From: Bin76 sp963665765
Lineage (GTDB): Bacteria; Actinomycetota; Acidimicrobiia; Spongiisociales; ZC4RG35
Length of the DNA: 64,000 nucleotides
Assembly (NCBI GenBank): GCA_963665765.1
Contig: OY762464.1
Location: forward strand, 2,046,001-2,110,000
Direction of reading: 5' to 3'
Of this stretch, positions 8,547 to 16,573 are shown in pieces. Both the position numbers and the translations under genes were made by a program. Numbering within the stretch: position 1 is the first letter of the stretch; each line of letters begins with the position of its first letter. The notes under the pieces are model-generated. The model did no database searches and was not told the DNA's origin. It saw nothing but the letters and a program-made list of their open reading frames with translations.

Positions 8547-9313
8547 TTGACGACATCCGCCTACTCGTCGATCAATACCGAAAATGGCTTGAACAGGAGA
8601 CCAGCTTAAGAGAAATAGATGACTGGGTAGAGATTACGACACCTTATCTCGATCGGCATAATGATTATCTGCAGATTTATGCAAGGCGCCAAGGCAATGG
8701 ATATATATTGACCGACGATAGCTACATCATTGAAGATTTGGAGCAATCAGGTTGTCGACTTGACACGCCGCGTCGCCAGGGTCTTGTCGATATGACACTC
8801 AGGGGTTTTGGAGTTGGCATAAGCAAAGATACCCGCGCTCTCGAAGTCAAGGCATCAAGGGGCACTTTTGCATTGCAGAAACACAACCTCATACAAGCAA
8901 TGCTAGCGGTGAATGATCTTTTTTACCTTTCCTCCTCGACTATCCGCAGGCTATTCACTGAAGATGTGGCTGCCTGGTTGGATGTGTCTGACATACGTTA
9001 TACACCCAGTGTAAAATTGTCAGGCACCAGCGGTTTTGACCATCGTTTCGATTTTGTAATACCTAAATCCAGGTCCCGCCCAGAAAGACTGCTGAGAGCC
9101 ATCAACCGCCCGAACCGGGAAAACACACAGTCTACTGTTTTTTCCTGGATAGACACGCATAATGCTCGCGCTGCCGGATCCTGTGCATACGCGATCCTCA
9201 ACGACACCGATCAGCAAATTCCATCAAACGTGGAGGATGCCCTGCAGAGTTACGATGTGCGACCGGTGTTGTGGTCTAAGCGCGAGGAATCGAGAGAAGA
9301 GCTTGCTGCATAG
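8543..9313 (+). CDS. DUF1828/DUF1829 domain protein
   Basis: A 256-residue protein. Residues about 20-110 match DUF1828 (EITTPYLDRHNDYLQIYA, YILTDDSYIIEDLEQSG), and the remainder matches DUF1829 (HNLIQAMLAVNDLFYLSS, TSGFDHRFDFVIPKS, FSWIDTHNAR). Coupled to the preceding DUF6978-like gene by ATGA. The pair has no established biochemical function that I know; its setting beside an ImmA/IrrE module in an AT-richer, repeat-bounded island suggests a mobile stress or defence cassette. Confidence 0.8.
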   Translation: MIDDIRLLVDQYRKWLEQETSLREIDDWVEITTPYLDRHNDYLQIYARRQGNGYILTDDSYIIEDLEQSGCRLDTPRRQGLVDMTLRGFGVGISKDTRALEVKASRGTFALQKHNLIQAMLAVNDLFYLSSSTIRRLFTEDVAAWLDVSDIRYTPSVKLSGTSGFDHRFDFVIPKSRSRPERLLRAINRPNRENTQSTVFSWIDTHNARAAGSCAYAILNDTDQQIPSNVEDALQSYDVRPVLWSKREESREELAA

Positions 9314-9369
9314 CCAAGGTCTGCGAGAGCAATGTGATGTTACCGAGCATCCGAGAAAGGCAAATTCAC

Positions 9370-9441
9370 AAGCGCATCTCGGCCAGGGAGGATGGGTGTT
9401 CAGTCATCATTCACCATCATTATTGGCACCCCCTCGGCCCT
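9370..9441. repeat. Right direct repeat of 3.7-kb island
   Basis: Counterpart of 5648-5716, same orientation. Here the minus strand encodes the intact end of the Trm112-like protein (GVPIMMVNDD, stop) and then a 13-codon isomerase start, MTEHPSSLAEMRL, ended by a stop. The isomerase at 5.7 kb begins MAVKMIEHRSSLAEMRF. The truncated copy shows that this is the original junction of trm112 and isomerase, now broken. Confidence 0.8.
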
Positions 9442-9564
9442 AACCAAGTAGGAGCGATCGCATTTTGTGCATTCCAAAGTTTGTTCCGACTCCACCGCCA
9501 CCAATCCGCCCTGGCACCATGGGCAGGCCAAAATGGTCAGCAGGCGGGGATCGATGAAGGGCAT
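9400..9564 (-). CDS. Trm112-family small zinc-ribbon protein
   Basis: A 54-residue protein beginning MPFIDPRLLTILACPWC and containing two CxxC pairs (CPWC and CTKC) and the terminal EGVPIM motif, all typical of Trm112/YcaR proteins. These are small partners or activators of methyltransferases and often sit beside pmm and isomerase genes in actinobacteria. ATG begins one base after the phosphohexomutase stop. Its stop originally overlapped the start of the isomerase, which survives as a 13-codon stub just downstream. Confidence 0.88.
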   Translation of the reverse strand: MPFIDPRLLTILACPWCQGGLVAVESEQTLECTKCDRSYLVRAEGVPIMMVNDD

Positions 9565-9565
9565 T

Positions 9566-10894
9566 TCAGGGACTCACCAGGCTTTTCACTTGGTTGACCA
9601 GGCGGCTCACTGAGGAGGGATCAGGACCTTCGGCATTGAGCCGGAGCAGGGGCTCGGTGTTGGAGGGTCGCAGGTTGAACCAGCGATCGATCCAGGATAC
9701 CGTCAGCCCGTCCAGCCGATCCTGTTCTGCCGAGGAGAACGCCTTGGCGGTTGCAGCCAAAGACTCCTCCCGATCGGCCACTTCCAAATTGATCTCGCCG
9801 GAGGCGCAGTAGGGAGTTGCCTCGGCGTGCAGTTCCGCCAGGGGGCGGCCTCGTTCGGAAAGAATGCGGAGCAGGGTCAGGGTGGCCAGCATGCCGGAAT
9901 CCGCCCCGTAATGGGCGGCGAAGTAGTAATGCCCCGAGTGTTCTCCGCCGAAGACGGCGCCGGTGTCGGCCATCACCTGCTTCATGAAGGAGTGCCCCAC
10001 CCGGGAGCGGACGGGGACGCCGCCTGCAGCCCGGATGGCTTCGGGAACCGATCGCGAGCAGATCAAATTGTGTACCACCGTGGCGCCGGGCCGGGAGGCC
10101 AGCATATAGCGGGCGATGAGAGTGGCGATGGCGCTGCCTGACATGGGCTGTCCCCGGTTGTCCACGAAAAAGGCCCGGTCGGCGTCACCGTCGAAAGCCA
10201 CACCCAGGTCGGCGCCGACCGAGAGCACCTTTGCCGCCAGTGCGGCGAGGTTGGCGGGGTCGATGGGATCGGGCGGATGGTTCGGAAACGATCCGTCGGG
10301 AGTGAGATACAGGCCGGTGAGAGAAACCGGCAGGCGGGAGAAGACCGGTCGGACGATGGTCTCGGCCATGCCGTTCCCGCCATCCACCACCACTGCCAGC
10401 GCCGAGAGCGGCGCCGGTCCGGTGACCGAAAGCACATGGTCCACGTAATCCTCGGTGACGTCCCATGCCGAAACCAGGTCCGGCCTCGGGGCGCCGGTCG
10501 CCGGGGAGGCCGCCATCCGGCGGATTTGCTCCAAGCCGGAATCGACTCCCACCGGAGCCGCGCCCGGCAGGCACAGTTTTATCCCGTTCCACCGGGGCGG
10601 ATTGTGAGAGGCGGTAACCATCGCCCCAGCCACCGATCGGGCGCCGGAAACGTAATAGACCACCTCGGTGGCCACCTCTCCCAGGTCCAGGACGGATGAT
10701 CCTGCCGAGGTGAGGCCGTCGATAAAAGCGGTGGCCATAGCCGGCGAGCTGGCCCGGCAGTCACGGCCCACCGCCACCGCCCGACCTTCCGCAAAGCGGG
10801 AGAACGCCGCGCCGATCCGGCGGGCGTGGTCGATGGTGAAATCGCCTGCCTCCACGTTTCCCCTGATGTCGTAGGCCTTGAAGAGGTGCTTTAT
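9566..10894 (-). CDS. Phosphomannomutase/phosphoglucomutase with apparent AUA start
   Basis: A 442-residue alpha-D-phosphohexomutase interconverting hexose 6- and 1-phosphates. It has the metal/phosphoserine loop MVTASHNPPRWNG, metal loop AFDGDADRAF, sugar loop GGEHSGHYYF and phosphate loop RPSNTEPLLR. The conserved N-terminus FKAYDIRG begins six codons after an ATA; no ATG, GTG or TTG exists nearby upstream in frame. ATA 10894 overlaps the preceding stop as ATAA, replacing the operon's usual ATGA, and AGGAA sits 8 bases upstream. I therefore take AUA as the start, or a mutated AUG. Confidence 0.88.
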   Translation of the reverse strand: MKHLFKAYDIRGNVEAGDFTIDHARRIGAAFSRFAEGRAVAVGRDCRASSPAMATAFIDGLTSAGSSVLDLGEVATEVVYYVSGARSVAGAMVTASHNPPRWNGIKLCLPGAAPVGVDSGLEQIRRMAASPATGAPRPDLVSAWDVTEDYVDHVLSVTGPAPLSALAVVVDGGNGMAETIVRPVFSRLPVSLTGLYLTPDGSFPNHPPDPIDPANLAALAAKVLSVGADLGVAFDGDADRAFFVDNRGQPMSGSAIATLIARYMLASRPGATVVHNLICSRSVPEAIRAAGGVPVRSRVGHSFMKQVMADTGAVFGGEHSGHYYFAAHYGADSGMLATLTLLRILSERGRPLAELHAEATPYCASGEINLEVADREESLAATAKAFSSAEQDRLDGLTVSWIDRWFNLRPSNTEPLLRLNAEGPDPSSVSRLVNQVKSLVSP

Positions 10895-13224
10895 GGCGCT
10901 ATTTCCTTCCGGCCCGGCCTCGGGGAGGGGATGGCCCAGTCCACCACCCGCCGTCGAGCGCGGGGGATCGCCAGCAGAGCCAACCCCGACAGGGTCAGTG
11001 CCCATCCCAGCCACTCGGCCCAGGTGTTGCTGAATTCGAGCACCACCTGGGAGTCGGTCGGGACGACCATCATCAAAGAGGGGGCGGCGAGATAGGGACC
11101 TTCCGCGCCCTTGGCCTTCCAATTGGGGAAATAGGAGACCTTGATCAGGTGGGGGGTTCCCACCGCCTCGGTTTGGAAAGAGATCTGGTGATCTTCCACT
11201 ACGACGTTGCTCACCGCCCCCTTCTGTTCGGGTAGAACGACCGGCCGCAGCCGCGACGGATGGGACACGGTTGCCCATCCGTGCTCGGGCGGGGCTTCGG
11301 CCACCACCCACAGGTCCGCCTGGTTCATCATCTCGAACCAGGCCAGGGAGAAGTTGAAGAAGTCCGGTTCACCGTCGGGGTCTTCCACGAACACCGAAGG
11401 CTGGAAACGCGCCACCTCCACCAGGTCGGTGGGCGGCGCCTCGTATATATGGAAAGGACCTGCCACCCCAACTTCGGTCAACTCGGGGTACCGGGCGGCT
11501 TCCTCGGTGGCTTCGGGGGTGAACGAGATGTAATAGCGCACGCCGAACATGTCCAGATGCCGCAGCCCCCGATCCATGGTGAGATTGTGATACTGCAGCC
11601 CCGGCACGGGGTTGGAGCCCTGCTTGCTCATCTCCGAGATGGTGATGAAAATGAACGGCATGCTCATCGACGATTCGAAGAACAGGCCTTCCATGGAGGG
11701 ATGGGACCACTCCGACCAGTAGGGGATCAGCATGGGCGCCATGGGGGTCCCGTACTGGTTGAGATCCCGATTGTTCTCCCACAGCACCCGCCCAGGTTCG
11801 AGCCCCGCCACCAGGGTGTTCATGCTCCGATACTCGTTCCACCCCTCCTTGTTCTCATATCCGGAGTAGTTCCACCTCGACCACCCCGCCAGATAGGAAA
11901 CTCCCGCCAAGGCGCCGACGCCCATCCCCAGCGCCACCATGGCGGCCAGAAGCCGCTTGAGGGGAACCGGCCCCTGTCGGACATATAGTGCGATGACGAC
12001 CGCGGACGCCACCAGCACCGAGCCGATCACGATCGGCCAGCGGCCCCGGGAGTCGGAAGCGGGGATCAAAAGGGCGGCCACCAGGCCCACGGAAGCAAGG
12101 GTCGTGACGGCGGCTGTGGTGGGGGAGATGGATTGAGGAAGGCGTCGGGCGATCACCATCAGCAGGGCGCCCACTGCCAGCATGGCGAAAAACAGCACCC
12201 CGAAATACCAATAGGGCAGAAGCCGTCCGTTGTAGAGCTTCCATCGGTCGTCCAAGAACAGTTCCGGGAACTGGCGGGTGAGCCGGATGGGGAGCGGAAA
12301 ATAGACGAGGGGGGCCACGGTGGCGATCAGAAGCGGCGTCAGTTTCCATATTTCGCCGATCCGGCGGGCGCGGCGGAGAGCCAGGATCAGGCCGATCAGG
12401 GCCAGAGGGAGCACCAGCCACAACTCGACGGGGACGAATTCCCGCCATTGGGTGAGAGGACTCCAGGCCAGGTCCGAGCTGTACGAAAGGTGGGCCAGAA
12501 ACGGGACCGACCAAAAGCCGGTGAGCGCGAATGCCCAGATCGAGATCACCGTCAGGGGACGGCGGGATCTTCGCAGGCCCAGGAGCGCCAAGGTCCCCAA
12601 CACCAACAGCAGAGTGGTGAGGAGATGGCAGAGGACGGTGACGCAGAACACCCCCGCCGCCCAGGGGAGCAGGCGGGATTCGCCGTCGATCACCCGGATC
12701 AAAAGTCCCAGGTAGATAAAACCCAGGCTGAACGACCAGCTGTAGGTGAACTCTCCCGCCAAGGTCGAGGCCACGTTCCCTCCGTAGATGGTGAAACTCT
12801 CCATCAGGGCATACACCGTGCCGCCCGCGGCGGTCATCAGGGCGATCACCCGATGAAACCCCAGGGCGCGGGTGAAGTAATAAACCGCCGGGGGGAGCAG
12901 CAGCAGGCCACCGACCGTGACCAGCTTGAAGGCCACCCCATAGGGCAGCACCACATCCAGCCCCACTATGACCAGGGCGGGCAGGGGGAAGTAGAAGTAG
13001 AACAGGGGAAATCCGGCGAACCAGGCGTTGGACCACCCGAGCAGGCGCCCGGAGGGCAACAGAATGTCCCGCATGGCGGCCGGTCCCAGGACATGGGCAC
13101 CCATGTCCCCGCCGGAGGGGGTGTTGTCGACCAGCAGCAGATGAGGGTTGAGCACGGCCAAAACCATGGCGGAGAGCAACGCCAGCACCCAACCCGGGTA
13201 CCAGAAAGCAGAGAGGCGCCTCAT
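10891..13224 (-). CDS. Large GT-C-like integral membrane protein (PTPS-related family)
   Basis: A 777-residue protein with about 12 hydrophobic segments in the first 470 residues, a soluble domain of about 270, and one more membrane segment before a basic tail. The first loop has DNTPSGGDMGAHVLGP, an acidic/His motif like that of the 6-pyruvoyl-tetrahydropterin-synthase-related membrane proteins, which resemble GT-C lipid-linked sugar transferases. Upstream of a phosphohexomutase and sugar isomerase, it may use their products in cell-envelope glycosylation. Start ATG 13224 precedes the first membrane segment; the longer frame overlaps a neighbour. Confidence 0.72.
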   Translation of the reverse strand: MRRLSAFWYPGWVLALLSAMVLAVLNPHLLLVDNTPSGGDMGAHVLGPAAMRDILLPSGRLLGWSNAWFAGFPLFYFYFPLPALVIVGLDVVLPYGVAFKLVTVGGLLLLPPAVYYFTRALGFHRVIALMTAAGGTVYALMESFTIYGGNVASTLAGEFTYSWSFSLGFIYLGLLIRVIDGESRLLPWAAGVFCVTVLCHLLTTLLLVLGTLALLGLRRSRRPLTVISIWAFALTGFWSVPFLAHLSYSSDLAWSPLTQWREFVPVELWLVLPLALIGLILALRRARRIGEIWKLTPLLIATVAPLVYFPLPIRLTRQFPELFLDDRWKLYNGRLLPYWYFGVLFFAMLAVGALLMVIARRLPQSISPTTAAVTTLASVGLVAALLIPASDSRGRWPIVIGSVLVASAVVIALYVRQGPVPLKRLLAAMVALGMGVGALAGVSYLAGWSRWNYSGYENKEGWNEYRSMNTLVAGLEPGRVLWENNRDLNQYGTPMAPMLIPYWSEWSHPSMEGLFFESSMSMPFIFITISEMSKQGSNPVPGLQYHNLTMDRGLRHLDMFGVRYYISFTPEATEEAARYPELTEVGVAGPFHIYEAPPTDLVEVARFQPSVFVEDPDGEPDFFNFSLAWFEMMNQADLWVVAEAPPEHGWATVSHPSRLRPVVLPEQKGAVSNVVVEDHQISFQTEAVGTPHLIKVSYFPNWKAKGAEGPYLAAPSLMMVVPTDSQVVLEFSNTWAEWLGWALTLSGLALLAIPRARRRVVDWAIPSPRPGRKEIAP

Positions 13225-13262
13225 CGGAGATCCGGATGAGACGGGGAGGGGTCTGCCGCCCG

Positions 13263-13496
13263 TTAGGCGGCGCCCGACTCTTTGGAGGATTGGAACATCT
13301 CGGTGACGTTGCGACGGTCGAATAACGTCCATTTTAAGGGAGGCGAGAGACGATCAGCATGCTGTCGACAAATTGCCGAGAGCACCTCTTGGGAGGCCGA
13401 AATGCTGATATCCCATAGCCACACTCGACGGTTTTGATAGTCGATGGCCATCCACGAGGAGGCCGTTTTTCCACACCGATAGCAATTGGGGGCCAT
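13263..13496 (-). CDS. DUF3499-like small Cys protein
   Basis: A 77-residue protein: MAPNCYRCGKTASSW at the start, then YQNRRVWLWD and ICRQHADRLSPPLKW. The N-terminal CxxC and later C..HA pattern followed by LSPP matches the actinobacterial DUF3499 family, whose gene typically precedes the phosphomannomutase gene. It is likely a zinc-binding protein of unknown role. ATG 13496 chosen because the longer frame runs into the thioredoxin-like gene. Starts 20 bases after that gene's stop. Confidence 0.72.
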   Translation of the reverse strand: MAPNCYRCGKTASSWMAIDYQNRRVWLWDISISASQEVLSAICRQHADRLSPPLKWTLFDRRNVTEMFQSSKESGAA

Positions 13497-13516
13497 AACC
13501 CACCAACTGTAAGGCT

Positions 13517-13900
13517 TCACCGCAGGTAAACAAAGGATTTCCATTTCCGCAGGAGCCGCACCGACGGCATTCCCTCCCACAGCAGCCCCTCTCCATCGGG
13601 GCCCACCGCCACCACGGTGGGCACGCGGTCTATCCGGTGATCGGTGAACAGTTGCGGCGACTCCGACCACTTGATCTCCCGAAAGCCCTCCGGTCCCAGC
13701 ACTTGCATCAGACGGGACCGCACCGGATCGCAGCCCGGGCATCTTTGGGAAGTGAACAGCGCCACCCCCGATTCCAATCCCGTCAGGGAGCGCCGCTTCG
13801 GACGGCGTTGCGCCACCAATCTCGCCACGGCCGCCACCGCCGCCGAAATCACCAGGACCGCCAGGGGGATCACCAGTCCCACGGTGTCGGTCTCCGTCAT
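13517..13900 (-). CDS. Membrane-anchored thioredoxin-like protein
   Basis: A 127-residue protein with an N-terminal membrane segment (residues about 8-30), then a thioredoxin-like fold with the redox motif SQRCPGCDPVRS and the cis-proline region VPTVVAVGPDGEGLLW. CPGC replaces the usual CGPC and resembles MauD/TlpA-type proteins. The active domain probably faces the cell exterior. Start overlaps the pncB stop by ATGA. Confidence 0.8.
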   Translation of the reverse strand: MTETDTVGLVIPLAVLVISAAVAAVARLVAQRRPKRRSLTGLESGVALFTSQRCPGCDPVRSRLMQVLGPEGFREIKWSESPQLFTDHRIDRVPTVVAVGPDGEGLLWEGMPSVRLLRKWKSFVYLR

Positions 13901-15366
13901 TGCTCGGTTTCCGCAACGCCCACCCGGGCCCTCATCTCATCGGTGAGGTTCCTCAGGCGGCGGCTTTGGGCGACAGGGTAGGGGGCCGGGTCGATCAGAT
14001 CCCGGTGCTCCGAAGATAGTCGGGCCAGGTCGGCTCGGCATCTGGTTCGGGCGGTTTCCATCGTTTCGGTGGTCCCCACGCCGTCTTTCCACACCTCGTC
14101 CAGCAGGGCCCGGTGGGTAGTGGCGCCTCCCCCGGGTTGCTCACCGGCCAGGGTTACCAGGTCCCCTCGGGCCATCCCGTCCGATGCGTAGCGACGCCAA
14201 AGCCCTTTTCGACCGGGTGGCGCGCTCTTGGCGGGATCGTCGGTGAGTTTGAAGGCCGGCTTCCAGTCGTCGTTCCGGCGGATCGCCGCCAGTTTGTAGA
14301 CCCCGTCGAGGCTCGGTGAACCTTCGGAGGTCACCAGCCGGGTTCCCACCCCGAACACCAGCCGTCCGATAAGTCGGTCGGGGTCTTCGGCGCGGCGGGC
14401 GAGGGTTCCGATGATCCGGGCGATGGCCAGTTCGTCGAGGCGGTCCGACAGCACGATGGCGGCATCCTCGAAACCGGCCCGGTCGAGGATCCGGGCGGCC
14501 TGCAGGGCCAGAGACGCCGGGTCTCCCGAATCCAGGCGGATCCCCACCGGTCGATGGCCCCGGCGACGCAGTTCCTTGAACACCGTGACCGCGTTGGGAA
14601 GGCCGGATTCCAAGGTGTTGACGGTGTCCACCAGCAGCACGCAGTCGTCGGGATAGACCCGGGCGAAAGCCCGGAAGGCGTCTAGTTCATCGCCGCCCGA
14701 CGCCATGAACGCCTGCACCAGGGAATGGGCGTGGGTGCCCCGGGCGGGAAGTCCGGCCCGGTGCGACGCCCCCGCGTTGGAAGAAAAATCGGCGCCTCCC
14801 ACCAGCGCCGCCTCGGTGGCGAGGTTGGCGCCGGTCCCGGCCGCGCGACGCATTCCGAACTCCAGAACCACTCCCGATCGGGCCGCCTGCTTGATCCGGG
14901 CGGCTTTGGTGGCCACCAGAGTGGCGAAATTGCGATGATTGAGCAGTATGGTTTCCAGCAGTTGCCCCAACGCCAAGGGCCCTTCCACCACCGTGATGGG
15001 AGTGTGGGGGTGGACTACCCGCCCATCGGGGGCCGCCCGAATCCGAAGGCGCGCCAAGTCGCCCCGCTCCACCAGCCAGTCCAAGAAATCCGGGCGGAAG
15101 AGCGCCGCGCCCGATCCGCCGCGCATACCGGCCAGAGCGGACCGTTCGGAATCGCCGAATCTCAGAGTGGGCAGGCGGTCCAGAAGGGCAGTTACTCCGG
15201 CTGAGACACAGTATCCGGCCCGGTGTTCCCCATAGTTGGGGTAGGTGCGAAAATAGTGCTCGTAACCGGCCTCCAGGTCGGCCATCCCGTAACTGAAGTA
15301 CACCTGGGCCATGGTCAACTGGTAATGGTCGGTGAACAGCGCGCCCTGGTGGAGAGAGGTGGTCAT
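13897..15366 (-). CDS. pncB: Nicotinate phosphoribosyltransferase
   Basis: Makes nicotinate mononucleotide for NAD salvage. The 489-residue product starts with the class motif LFTDHYQLTMAQVYF and has EFGMRRAAG, GTHAHSLVQAF (with the phosphorylatable histidine), LVDTVNTLESG and IRLDSGD, all diagnostic. ATG 15366 (MTTSLHQG) chosen over an upstream frame extension lacking similarity. It appears to head the long minus-strand block leading to the phosphohexomutase. Confidence 0.93.
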   Translation of the reverse strand: MTTSLHQGALFTDHYQLTMAQVYFSYGMADLEAGYEHYFRTYPNYGEHRAGYCVSAGVTALLDRLPTLRFGDSERSALAGMRGGSGAALFRPDFLDWLVERGDLARLRIRAAPDGRVVHPHTPITVVEGPLALGQLLETILLNHRNFATLVATKAARIKQAARSGVVLEFGMRRAAGTGANLATEAALVGGADFSSNAGASHRAGLPARGTHAHSLVQAFMASGGDELDAFRAFARVYPDDCVLLVDTVNTLESGLPNAVTVFKELRRRGHRPVGIRLDSGDPASLALQAARILDRAGFEDAAIVLSDRLDELAIARIIGTLARRAEDPDRLIGRLVFGVGTRLVTSEGSPSLDGVYKLAAIRRNDDWKPAFKLTDDPAKSAPPGRKGLWRRYASDGMARGDLVTLAGEQPGGGATTHRALLDEVWKDGVGTTETMETARTRCRADLARLSSEHRDLIDPAPYPVAQSRRLRNLTDEMRARVGVAETEQ

Positions 15367-15487
15367 CTTCTGTGAAAGATAGCCAACCGGCCGCAGCCCA
15401 TTCCGGTCGGTTCCCTCACCATCTCCATCCACCCTTCCCCGGCTTGGTTCCGAGTCGAGAGGCTTGCGTCTCTCGGTTGCCGGTGGA

Positions 15488-15829
15488 TCAGATGACGGAA
15501 CCGAGGCTTGCTTCGATCATCGACGGGGTGACCGCTCCGGCGGTTCGGCGGCGTTCTTCCCCATCACGCAGGTAGATCAGGGTGGGTGTCCCTTTCACCG
15601 ACCATGCCTCAACCAGTTCGGGACTCTTTTCGACGTGGACGGCGACGAATCGCCACGCCTCGACATGATTACGGGCGAGGCGTTCGAGATGGGGACGGAG
15701 CACCCGGCACGGGCGGCACCAAGTGCTCCAGAATTCCATCACTACGCCCCGGCTTTCGGTTCGGATCAGGTGGTCGAGTTCCGCGGACTCCGATATCTCC
15801 GGGATGGCAGTCCCCGATCCCATCCCCAC
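15488..15829 (-). CDS. Thioredoxin
   Basis: A 113-residue thioredoxin with FWSTWCRPCRVLRPHL (active site CRPC) and the cis-proline in GTPTLIYLRDGEE. GTG 15829 or ATG 15823 may be the start; the upstream gene stops 3 bases before 15829, so the two are one transcription unit. That upstream gene is an AhpD-like predicted selenoprotein, making this thioredoxin a plausible reductant for it. Confidence 0.88.
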   Translation of the reverse strand: MGMGSGTAIPEISESAELDHLIRTESRGVVMEFWSTWCRPCRVLRPHLERLARNHVEAWRFVAVHVEKSPELVEAWSVKGTPTLIYLRDGEERRRTAGAVTPSMIEASLGSVI

Positions 15830-15832
15830 GTC

Positions 15833-16414
15833 TCAGGCCAACTCTTCTTTGCGATACTCCATTCCGTTTGGGTATTCCGACTCGGGACTCGAGTCGAGGT
15901 TCATGGTGATGTTGAATTTGTTGCCCCAGTTGAAGATGGAACAGGCGAACACCATTTCCACGATCTCGTCCTCGCTGAAGTGCTCCTTCAACGAGTCGAA
16001 GAACTCGTCGGTGACGGTGTGCGGATCCAAGGCAATGCGCTCGGCAAGCGAGACGGCCAAGGCTTCTCGCACGGTCAAGGCATCACCCGGCTGGGGCTGA
16101 TGCTCGAAAACGGCCTCTTCTTTCGGCCCAACGGCACCGCTCACGGCGGTGGTACGAACCGTTTGTCAGTAGGCGCAGTCGTTGATCTGCCCGGTTTTCA
16201 GCCTCATCATCTCGTGGATGTGTGGTTCGACCGAGCCTTGGGCGAAGAACGAACCGAACACCGGGATGATGGCTTTCAGCATTTGGGGGTTCCGTCCGAT
16301 GACGCCGAACATGGCGGCGTCCTCCCACCAGCCGTCCCGCCCATCGGCGAGTAACTGGTTGACTTCGGGATCCGGACTCTCCCCGTGGGACAGGGGGCTT
16401 ATTCGTGTCGGCAT
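15833..16414 (-). CDS. AhpD-like (carboxymuconolactone decarboxylase family) predicted selenoprotein, CxxU
   Basis: Read with the TGA at 16166-16168 as an amino acid, this is one 193-residue protein. Residues 1-82 and 84-193 lie in the same frame and join into a CMD/AhpD fold: MRLKTGQINDCAY, then UGA, then QTVRTTA. In AhpD relatives this motif is CxxC; the UGA replaces exactly the second cysteine. A hairpin fitting a bacterial SECIS follows at once. AhpD proteins reduce peroxides or relay disulfides, and the second cysteine is the reactive one. ATG 16414 has a ribosome site (GAAGGGTG). The alternative, a nonsense mutation, would hit this codon only by chance. Confidence 0.82.
16130..16163 (-). 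promoter_or_regulatory. SECIS-like stem-loop after in-frame UGA
   Basis: On the minus strand, starting 2 bases after the UGA: outer stem AACGG/CCGTT, a 7-base bulge on the 5' side, an upper 6-base stem CACCGC/GCGGTG, and the 5-base loop CGTGA. The loop starts 20 bases after the UGA, inside the range known for bacterial SECIS elements, and has a G among its first two bases as the consensus requires. All pairs are Watson-Crick. Confidence 0.72.
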
Positions 16415-16573
16415 GCTATCACCCTTCTAGTGGCGGTTCCGACCCAACCCATCCTACCCCGCACCGCCGCAACTTCCCGGACTCCGGGGATGATATTGGT
16501 CGGCTGCCTGCTCGGCGGCACCCTCAAGGAGGTCGGATCCATGCGGGAGGGACAGTGATTGATCGGTAGGTTG

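Noticed and set aside
12133..13239. 368-codon plus-strand frame opposite the GT-C-like gene
   Set aside because: Charged, Gln/Gly/His-rich composition with no hydrophobic core; shadow of a membrane protein.
16166..16168. Treating the TGA in the AhpD-like gene as a pseudogene stop
   Set aside because: Both halves stay in one frame with no other damage, the codon sits exactly on a catalytic CxxC position and a SECIS-like hairpin follows; kept as a selenocysteine call.
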